Assembly: GCA_916610825.1 (NCBI GenBank)
Contig: OU744452.1
Location: 12,628,110-12,692,109 of the forward strand
Reading direction: 5' to 3'
Source of the DNA: Haliclystus octoradiatus
Taxonomy: Eukaryota > Cnidaria > Staurozoa > Stauromedusae > Haliclystidae
DNA: 64,000 nucleotides
Each line of letters begins with the position of its first letter. Within the stretch, counting starts at the first letter, position 1. Below are positions 57,501 to 64,000 of the stretch, one piece after another. Under the pieces are notes generated by a model. It ran no database searches and was not told where the DNA came from. It was given only the letters and a program-made list of their open reading frames with translations. The position numbers and the translations under genes are program-made.

Positions 57501-60500
57501 AGAGACAACTTTAGCAGCCTTTCGTACATGGCAGAAGAGTTTCAAGGGCTCTGCTGAACTTACACGTTTACAAGAAGACTGCTCATTGAGAGGTAGACAG
57601 CAAATTATTCGTAGTGCTCTCCATGAAGACTGGGTTTGACTATGGGACAATGGTATGCTTTCTATTAGAGAAGATGAAGATGATATTGGAGCTGTCCTAA
57701 AGCACATTTGTACATACATCATGAAGCAGCGGAACCCTCTTTTAGATAGACAAGAATTCTATTCCCGTGCACAACAGGAAGGTGAGTCAATCGATAGTTA
57801 TATGGCTGCCTTGCGCACCATAGATGACTCATGTGGATACTCAGATGACTTGGTATGCAAAACTTGTAACACTGCTTGTCATCATTCACTGGCCTATAAA
57901 AATGAGAGGCTTAGGGACCGCCTTGTATGTGGTATTAGGGATGCAGCTACACAGCAAAAGCTGCTAGAAGAACCTTTTAACAGTCTTACCTTAGATAGGT
58001 CATTAACCATTTGCCGGACGCAGGAGGCAAGTCAGAAAACACATGATCATTTCAATCACAGATCAGACTCTCATAGTACAATCAGCTTTGTATCTAGAGA
58101 AGGAATTGGCAAGTCTGCATATAGGCGTGGTAAACAAACAAAAAAGCCAAATGCCAGCAGTACTACTTCCCCCAACGCACAGCTCTGCAGGAATTGTGGT
58201 AAAGGACCCCATTTGACCCCAGACCTATGTCCAGCTAAGGATGTTGAATGTTTCAATTGCAACAAAAGAAGACATTACCGTTCAGAATGCCGTTCAATCA
58301 AATCTGACACCAATCCACAAAATTGTGTACTCTTAACTAACCCCCTTACGGTGGGAACAGTCATAAAAGTTAGAAAAGACACCCTCCCTCTGGCCATAAG
58401 TCATTTCACCCGTTATAATCCAACCATGATGTGGTTACCTGATCCCGGGGCGTTCTGCGATGCTATGAGTGGGGATGATTTGGCCGCATTTGGCGGCAAA
58501 GGGAAGTTTGTATTGAAGGAAGATACCGACCATCTGATCAGCGCAGACGGGAATACTCTGACGTGCTACGGGAAAGCTAACATGACATTGCGACGTGGTG
58601 GACACTCTTATGATGCAATTGTCCATATAGTGGAAGGTTGTAGTTTACCATTATTGAGCAAAGCAGGATGTATTGCTTTAGGTCTACTCCCTCCTGAATG
58701 GCCCCATATTGAAGAGTCTGTAAAGTCCCCTACCTACAATACCCTGAACGCATTGTCTCTTGGGAAAAATACTGAAATATCCATCAATATCAAGGAGTCG
58801 GAGCCTATTGTTGCAACACAGAAGAAGCGGATTTTATCAGATTTCTCTGATATCTTCCCTATCAGTGATGATGCTCCTTTGAAAGCTATGACTGGTCCTG
58901 AAATGGTTATCCAACTCACTCCAGAGGCCAAACCAGTGCGACGCTATAAAGCCTATAGCATCCCTCTTCACTGGGAAGATACGATGAAGAACAAATTAAT
59001 TGAAATGACTTCCAAGGGAATCATCGAGAATGTACCAATTGGTGAAACCCCTGATTGGCAGCATCCAATGGTAGTCGTCCCAAAGAAAGGGTCAAGTGAA
59101 CCACGTATTACAGTAGATTTTACGTCATTAAACCCATATGTAATTAGACCAGGTTATGCTACGAAAGTTCCACGAGAGAAAGTTGCAAAGATACCGGCTG
59201 GTATGAAGTATTTCACAATACTGGATGCTCGCCATGGTTATTGGCAGGTATCCCTGGCCAAAGAATCACGCCCACTGACAACCTTCATCACACCATGGGG
59301 CTCTAAGCGCTTTTGTCGTAATGCTATGGGTCTTTCGTGTGCAGGGGATGAACACAATAGAAGAGGGGATGACGCTATCAAAGGAATTAGCAATGTCCTG
59401 AAAGTGGTTGAGGACTACATCATTTTTGATTCCGATTTGGCCACATACGAAGAACGAGTTCAGTGGGTATTCGGTGAATCCAGAATTGGTTGATGCACTT
59501 GGTAAATTCCCCATCCCTCAAACTCGCACTGATCTGCGATCTTTCTGTGGACTGGTCCAGCAGTTTGAGGCATTCACAGCCGATATTGCTGAGCTGATGC
59601 AGCCACTCCGAGCACTTTTGTCCCCCAATTACACTTTTGTTTGGGAAGGACATCAACAGAAAGCATTTGATGAAGTTATTGCGATGCTTTCAAATCCTAG
59701 AAAGTTGGCGCAATTCATCCCAGGTTCGAAGCTAAGATTGGAAATGGATGCAGCGCAGTCACAGGGGCTTGGATTTGCATTATGGCAGCAACATAATGAT
59801 AATACATGGCATCTTCTGCAGTGTGGTTCGAGGTTTGTGACACCCCTGGAGTCAAATTACTCAGCGACAGAAATTAAGTTAATTGAGTTGTTTGGGCAAT
59901 CCAAAAATGCCGTCTGTTCCTATCGGTACTTGGATCGCATTTTGCAGTTCTGGTCGATCACAAGCCATTGGAGGCAATCCTGAATTACAAAACCTTGGAT
60001 AGCATTGATACACCACGCATTATTCGACTGAAAGAAAAGTTATTGAGTTATAATTTCACGGCAGTATGGCGTCCTGGAACACAGCATGTGGTGGTGGACT
60101 GTCTCTCTCGCAACCCAGTCAATCAACCTGAAGAAGATGATCTCGCTGGTGAAATTGAAATTGAAGCATTCGCCTCCTTTGCTCTTTGTTCGGTTCTACT
60201 ACCAAGTCATCAAGCAACAAATCCAGATATCATCCTGGATAAAGTCCTTGCTGCAGGTGATAACGACAAGCAATATTGTAAACTCCGCGATGCCATTCCT
60301 CACAAACCAGGTCATACAGCCTGGAAAGACAACATTTTGCAAGACTTCAAAGCATTCCACAAAGGCCTGTCAGTGGTGGACAACATAGTTGTTTTTCAGC
60401 AACATCGCCTCTTTATTCCAAGTGCAATACGACAGGAGACATTGCAACACCTACACGCATCTCATCAAGGAAGAGTTCGCACACTACGACGTGCTCGTGA

Positions 60501-63052
60501 ATGCATCTTCTGGCCTGGTTTAACAAAAGACATATCGAACCTGGTGCAAAATTGCTCACCTTGCCAAGAAAATCGTGCCAGCCTATGCAAAGAAACTCTT
60601 CACTCTGACATTCCGGCAACTCGTCCTGGTGAGGCAATTGCCACGGATCTGTTTTCTTTCGCTGGTCGGGAGTACTTGATCATCACAGATAAGTACTCCG
60701 GTTGGAAAGAGGTGTACAACTTTGGTAGCAATGGTGCAAATACAGATCATGTGGCACATTTCATCTTACAATGGGCCAGAATGATGGGTCTGCCAGCAAG
60801 ACTAACGAGTGATGGAGGACCACCTTTCCAAAGCATAGAGTTTGCCAAATATTGCTTGGAATGGAGCACATTACATGATCCATCCTCTCCATATCACCCG
60901 AAAGCCAATGGACATGCTGAAGCTGCAGTTGAGGTCATGAAGGCCTTGATGACAAAGGTCAGCCCACGTGGTGCATTAGATACACCTGCATTCACAGATG
61001 CCATCATCGGGCTGAGGAACACACCTTCCGCAGATGGAATAAGCCCGGCTGTTCGTTTATTTGGCAGGCCGTTCAGATCTAGGCTACCAACACATCCTCT
61101 GGTTTTTCAGCGCTCTGTGATGAAGCTTGTCCAAGAAGCAGATGAAAAAGCAGTCAAGCTCAGAGCAAAAGCAAAAATCCAATATGATTCAACGGCGAAA
61201 GATCTATCACTTTTGGAAAATGGTGATGTTGTCCGAGTTCAAAATCCTACATCAAAAAAATGGCAGTTAGTAGGAGAAATCGTCAAGGTATACGCAAGAC
61301 AGAGAAGTTACCTGATCAAATCAGAGACTGGTTGCCTGTATTGGAGAAACAGACGATTCCTTCGACCATTCAGCAACCCTGAAGAGCCAGAGGAAGAAGA
61401 CGCACAGATTTTGGAAGATGAAGATCAGCCATCTCCAATCGACGAAGATGAAGATAGTGGTCACATCCAACAGATGAAGCCCAGACGCAGCAACCGGGTC
61501 CGCCACTCACCACAACGTTACACTCGCTGAAGAAGAGGCATGTAGTGTCATGTGACTTGTGTACATTACGGGCTAGATCCCAGTCTTGTAATATGCTTTA
61601 TGTTTATGTTCATCTCTACTATGATACGGTTATACGATTACCTTCTACATATATTGTGTTATTATTACGTCTCCAACAACTTGCATTTTTCTGAACTATT
61701 TGATCTGAAAATAGGGATCGACTTATCGTTGTGTTATTAAGGTACTAATAGAGGTGGACTCATGAAAATTTTAAACTCAAATTTTCTACCTTAACTTGTT
61801 GTAGGCCTACGGTACTACTTAAAGTGTATTCAGTATATCACATTTTAGGACACATGTTCAAGACTAATTTTGATAGGGAAAGAATTGCGCTGTTCAAAAA
61901 CGCAACAGTGACTTGTATGGATGGAAAAAAAGCTCTATTCAATTCCGTTCTGTCCCCAAAGGCGATACATACTTAAATGCCTTGACTACTTTACTTTGCA
62001 AAGTTTTTTATTAGTAGATAAGTATCTTTTGAGAAATGAGCATGGGAAAAAGTAAAAATTTCAATTCTTGAAAACGGAGATTCAAAGTTAGTTAAAGTAA
62101 CTTCATAATGTCTAATTTCTGATCACGACGAGTGAGTGCGATATCATCACGACAGCTATCGATCGTTCATTCATATTAACAAAAATTAGCAAATCTTGTT
62201 GTTGTTATAGACGAATGCCCGATAGCTATTGTGACCATTTTGTGCTATTGCTGTGATCAGGGTACGACAAAAGCAAGAATCCTGCAATCCTAGATTCCGG
62301 AAGGCTAGATCAAATTCAGAAGAAAAATAGTAATTTTATGATTTATTGGTCAAACCTCCTTAAAAATATCCAGAAGAAAACATTTGAAATACCTCTAAGA
62401 TTCCAGAAAACTGAAACTTTTGTCGGATCCTGGCTGCGATCACGGGGCATTTTACACAAAGCTATTGATAGGTGTAAAAAGTACAATTATTTATGCCTGC
62501 GATCAAATGTTTTCCTTCAGAGATATGCCTGCAGATTGTTGTTAAGTTACTGAATTGAGAAGGTCACCTTTTATTAAGAATAAATTTGACTGGAATGCTT
62601 GACTGTATAAAAGTTATTAATTCAGAAAAATCTAAAATAAACATTCCAAGTTCTGAAATTTGTACACTTTTGAATGTTGTGCCTGTAGTAATTCTTTGTT
62701 CTCAAAATCAGTCTTGTTGACCAATCAGTCATGTGAAAAAGTACAAGTTTTCAGTTTATGAATAAATGATTATGATAATGATGATGATTGTTCTTACATA
62801 TTCTCCTGCAACTGACGGTGCCAGCGGTCCCAACTTTATTGCTATTTTACCAGTGTACCTGGCTATTCGTAAGAACCCATAAACTGGCCCATTAATAAGC
62901 CAATGCTCATAAAAGGCTTGAAGGCTATTCACTATTATCTAAAGTGTTTTTGTTTGTTTTCAAATAGGATTTGAATGCTCGCTTGAAACGTTTGATAAAT
63001 AGAGCGCCTTGCGTATTATTTATGAAAGGATCACCAAGTGAACCAAGATGTG
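45583..63052 (+). CDS. GLRX3: glutaredoxin-3 (GLRX3/PICOT), first five coding exons, 3' part outside the window
   Basis: GLRX3 is a monothiol multidomain glutaredoxin that binds [2Fe-2S] clusters with BolA2 and serves cytosolic iron-sulfur protein maturation. Coding exons: 45583-45653, 49484-49592, 51778-51852, 54513-54641 and 62968-63052, all AG/GT bordered, phases continuous, 156 complete codons. Residues 1-24 are [18 protein letters not shown] and onward. The thioredoxin-like domain follows ([20 protein letters not shown], then [20 protein letters not shown]) with WAKEC, where the thioredoxin CxxC is reduced to one cysteine, as usual in this family. After a Ser/Lys linker, exon 5 begins the first glutaredoxin domain: [20 protein letters not shown], then GSPSEPRCG, the start of the CGFS monothiol site, whose remainder is on the next exon. 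The ATG lies in AAGATGG, a good initiation context. Intron 1 contains a 2.1-kb inverted-repeat element, intron 2 a LINE 3' end, and intron 4 (8.3 kb) a decayed gypsy element. Confidence 0.92.
46509..48595. mobile_element. 2.1-kb element with about 260-bp terminal inverted repeats, TTAA borders (GLRX3 intron 1)
   Basis: The left arm (from AGTGGGAATAAACCCCCAGA, through AACCCGACGTGAAAAAAAC and CTAGCTTTATGACGACAAAG) is complementary to the right arm ending at 48591. Similarity is high in the outer 190 bases and fades inward to about 46800 / 48300. TTAA stands at both ends (46509-46512 and 48592-48595). The 1.5-kb interior has no domain I recognise; short frames at 46978-47214 and 47269-47451 are not convincing. 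It is probably non-autonomous. Confidence 0.8.
49122..49373. repeat. MITE with AAACCCGGGTTT repeats (GLRX3 intron 1)
   Basis: Left end GGCCATATCGTTACAAAACG then AAGTGGACTTTATAAACCC; the right end complement is GGCTGCGTTTACACGACAAG then TGGATTTACGAAACCC. Several AAACCYRGGTTT words in both orientations fill the interior. Confidence 0.65.
49377..49440 (+). repeat. half copy of the 36751-36933 MITE
   Basis: AAACCGTTGCAGATTATTGT then GTTTTACTTGTCGCTAC matches the right arm of the element at 36751-36933. It abuts the preceding MITE and ends 44 bases before GLRX3 exon 2. Confidence 0.65.
49700..50330 (+). pseudogene. LINE reverse transcriptase C-terminal end (CR1/L2-like), GLRX3 intron 2
   Basis: From 49707 the frame reads [15 protein letters not shown], a TGA stop, then [30 protein letters not shown] and [18 protein letters not shown]. 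This is the usual end of CR1/L2-type LINE proteins (RGHxxKL.., FFxxRVxxxWNxLP). One in-frame stop and a frame change near the end show decay. A 3' UTR with a 21-base direct repeat and an (ATATC)n tail ends near 50330. Confidence 0.75.
50614..50694. repeat. short hairpin MITE
   Basis: ATTATTAAGGGTTTACATCA, CTCTT and GTGGGT pair with GACCCAC, AAGAGTGATGTAATC and TTAATAAT around a 12-base loop. Confidence 0.6.
51884..52068. repeat. degenerate MITE, CAGTCGAACTT family
   Basis: GGTCGAACTGGGTGAAATTTCC near the left and GGAGGGGTATTAATCAAGTTTGACTG at the right follow the ends of the better element at 63229-63407, with CTCCTTAATATCCCACCTTA inside. It begins 31 bases after GLRX3 exon 3. Confidence 0.55.
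52395..52526 (+). repeat. exact tandem duplication, 2 x 66 bp
   Basis: ACGCAAAGTCTATGGCTATA..GCGGAATGGG occurs twice with no mismatch and no spacer (52395-52460 and 52461-52526). Non-coding, in GLRX3 intron 3. Confidence 0.95.
52527..53893. other. GLRX3 intron 3, no further feature
   Basis: About 1.4 kb without a recognisable exon or repeat. Overlapping reading frames on both strands near 53000-53500 look like chance openings in a slightly more GC-rich patch and match no family I know. Confidence 0.45.
53894..54220. mobile_element. inverted-repeat element (GCCTGCGTACYAGCCCC), 327 bp
   Basis: The ends GCCTGCGTACCAGCCCCAAG and the complement of GCCTGCGTACTAGCCCCAAT extend inward for about 60 bases (AAACCATARGRTCTGTG). 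CTAGCTATTGC occurs at 53885-53895 and 54225-54235, a possible 9-11-bp target duplication offset by TAAT at the right. The GCCTGCGT end is shared with the palindrome at 1506-1695. Confidence 0.75.
54642..55275. other. GLRX3 intron 4, left part
   Basis: AT-rich sequence between exon 4 and the gypsy element, with no recognised feature. Confidence 0.5.
55276..55408 (+). repeat. 5' LTR of the decayed gypsy element
   Basis: 133 bases starting TGTCATGTGACTTG and ending TCTCCAACA. TGGCGCAGTTGATATC follows directly at 55409 and is the likely primer-binding site. Confidence 0.92.
55770..56994. mobile_element. DNA element with 28-bp perfect TIRs inserted in the gypsy leader/gag
   Basis: TGTAAAAAATAAGGTCAAAA and onward at the left (55770-55797) is exactly complementary to 56967-56994. 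The 1.2-kb interior holds a 145-codon frame (56265-56702) that I cannot match to any transposase. I see no clear target duplication, and the superfamily is not determined. It separates the retrotransposon leader from its gag frame. Confidence 0.75.
56995..61530 (+). pseudogene. gag-pol of the decayed gypsy element
   Basis: Gag begins immediately after the nested element, with a Gln-rich stretch ([20 protein letters not shown]). An in-frame TGA at 57637 interrupts it. The same frame then continues from 57655 through two zinc knuckles ([29 protein letters not shown]), the protease motif [12 protein letters not shown], where D-S/T-G reads D-P-G, and the reverse transcriptase ([29 protein letters not shown]). 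In the last block the first catalytic Asp of the xxDD box is Glu. Near 59460 a deletion of some 35-45 residues (judged from family spacing) and a frame change follow. The second frame (to about 59940) covers the RNase H start, and a further shift leads to [10 protein letters not shown] and an intact integrase (HASHQGR..CSPC; ATDLF, SDGGPPF, NGHAEAA) ending at 61528-61530. It is not functional. Confidence 0.9.
61546..61678 (+). repeat. 3' LTR of the decayed gypsy element
   Basis: Same 133 bases as the 5' LTR. The purine-rich GAAGAAGAGG at about 61529-61538, just before it, is the likely polypurine tract. Confidence 0.92.
61765..62250 (+). repeat. interspersed repeat, copy 2 (first copy 24150-24490)
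   Basis: AACTCAAATTTTCTACC, CTTAACTTGTTGTA, TGCCTTGACTACTTTACTTT, GCGATATCATCACGACAGC and GAATGCCCGATAGCTATTGTG are in the same order as the first copy, with an extra 150 bases between the second and third block. It abuts the hAT-like element at 62258. Confidence 0.65.
62258..62432. mobile_element. hAT-like MITE, family A
   Basis: CAGGGTACGACAAAAGC at the left and CTTTTGTCGGATCCTG at the right. Flanking GCTGTGAT and GCTGCGAT match at 7 of 8. Same interior as the 7428 copy. Confidence 0.85.
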
Positions 63053-63228
63053 GTAGGTTTTCATTCCGTTTAGAATATTTTATATAACTAATATATGTAA
63101 CTTATATGGAATGTTAGCCTGCATCACAGACCAAATTCATCCGCAAAAGAATAAATGTTTTTTGTGTAATACCCCCTGTTGTTCTGTCCCGTCACACGCT
63201 TGGATGTTAAATAATTTTTTTTTAGTTA

Positions 63229-63407
63229 CAGTCGAACTTGCTTAATATCCCTCTTCTGGCATGGATGAAAAGCGGGACATTAAGCAAGGTGGGAATATGA
63301 GAGTTTGTATGGAGAATTGAACACAGAAAGTAGTTTTATGTGGGGATGTTAAGAATATAAAGCAAGGTGGGACATCAAAAAGGGGAGGTATTAACTGAGT
63401 TTGACTG
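63229..63407. mobile_element. TA-flanked MITE (CAGTCGAACTTGC), GLRX3 intron 5
   Basis: CAGTCGAACTTGCTTAATATC at the left; at the right GAGGTATTAACTGAGTTTG then ACTG, complementary. TA precedes it (63227-63228). GCAAGGTGGGA and GCGGGACATTAAGCAAG words repeat inside. It resembles the pogo-like group but is a separate family. Confidence 0.7.
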
Positions 63408-64000
63408 TGCTTTGCTTCCAGAGTGTTTTCCAACTTTTTTATTGACTCAAGCAGGCATAAGAATGATCAGACTTTGAACGGATTTTAGACTATTTTTATC
63501 TTAGTATATCATCCTTTCTTATTGGAAACCAATACAATTTATCAAGATATTTCATATTTCAGACTGTTTTTGAAATTTTAATTCTCTTTTCTGATTTAGT
63601 AATATAAATACAAACAACATTTGCAAGAATATGGCAACCCTTTTCTAGAATAATTTAAGAAACTTTGGAGTGTGATTCATTGGTGAATTTTATTGTTTAT
63701 GCTGCACGCTATTGACTTACCAGCACTTTTCAAGACCATTGACTAACCACGCCTTCCGATAAAGATAAACATCTCAGCTTATTAGTATCGTTTTGTAAAT
63801 TTTAGCCATGTAATTAGATTTTTATTGGATTAGACGTAGAGAAAGTTCTACATATCCCTACAGGTCAAAACGTTTGAAGCTAGCCGTTTTTCTCATGATT
63901 TATCCTAGGATTTCTTGAATGCTCTTTCGAGCAATTAGATCTCAGAAAACTTTGTGATATTTTAAAATTGGAATTCAGCTCATCATTCACTGATCAGCAC
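63408..64000. other. GLRX3 intron 5 continuing past the window edge
   Basis: AT-rich sequence; I see no exon. The next GLRX3 exon, with the rest of the CGFS site, should lie beyond the right edge. Confidence 0.5.

Larger units (their letters stand above)
55276..61678 (+). mobile_element. decayed Ty3/gypsy LTR retrotransposon with a nested DNA element (GLRX3 intron 4)
   Basis: Two 133-bp LTRs (TGT..ACA) bracket a leader, gag and pol on the + strand. As I compared them they show no difference, yet the coding region is broken in several places and a second element sits inside. The borders carry no matching 4-6-bp target duplication (TGCAG at the left, ACTTG at the right). Confidence 0.9.

Noticed and set aside
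57637-57639. Programmed stop read-through or selenocysteine at the gag TGA
   Set aside because: The element has further frameshifts, a deletion and a mutated catalytic box, so a simple inactivating mutation is more likely.

Overview
The window is genomic DNA from an AT-rich multicellular animal, most likely a marine invertebrate. It holds five conserved metazoan genes with spliceosomal introns (GT..AG borders whose phases close exactly), AATAAA polyadenylation signals, a tRNA-derived SINE, LINE relics, two Ty3/gypsy elements and a high density of short inverted-repeat DNA elements. I cannot assign a species from sequence alone. There are no prokaryotic operons, rRNA genes or CRISPR arrays.

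Layout. 1-3.6 kb: the last three coding exons of Ku70 (XRCC6), + strand, ending in the SAP domain. 5.2-18.1 kb: a complete 13-exon parvin gene, + strand, 368 codons, with introns packed with MITE-like elements. 18.1-24 kb: convergent intergenic DNA with three very long GATA arrays that separate two identical 1,177-bp copies of a LINE 3' end. 24.0-34.3 kb: a 9-exon Polycomb RING-finger gene (PCGF1-like), - strand; its fifth intron holds a young gypsy retrotransposon with an intact 1,277-codon polyprotein and identical LTRs. 34.3-34.6 kb: a head-to-head promoter shared with an intronless mitochondrial IDH3G gene (34.6-35.8 kb, + strand). 35.8-39.7 kb: intergenic inverted repeats. 39.7-40.7 kb: a small two-exon gene for a secreted cysteine-rich peptide with a mirror-symmetric cysteine spacing. 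42.3-45.1 kb: two LINE relics arranged around (GAT)n arrays. 45.6 kb to the right edge: the first five coding exons of glutaredoxin-3 (GLRX3), + strand; its introns hold a 2.1-kb long-terminal-inverted-repeat element, a LINE 3' end and a decayed gypsy element that itself carries another DNA element.

The host genes are unrelated housekeeping or regulatory genes: DNA end joining (XRCC6), integrin adhesion (parvin), Polycomb silencing (PCGF1-like), the TCA cycle (IDH3G) and cytosolic iron handling (GLRX3). They are neighbours rather than a pathway. Most of the remaining DNA is transposon-derived. Repeated families are: an 8-bp-TSD hAT-like family with CAGGGTCCGACAAAA ends; a second hAT-like family with CAGGGTGTCA ends; TA-flanked pogo-like MITEs with CAGTSAAACCTGT ends; and TTAA-flanked inverted repeats. 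The least ordinary features are the LINE fragments bordered on both sides by the same microsatellite, a degenerate copy of parvin exon 6 in intron 1, the D-P-G protease motif in both gypsy elements, and the secreted peptide.
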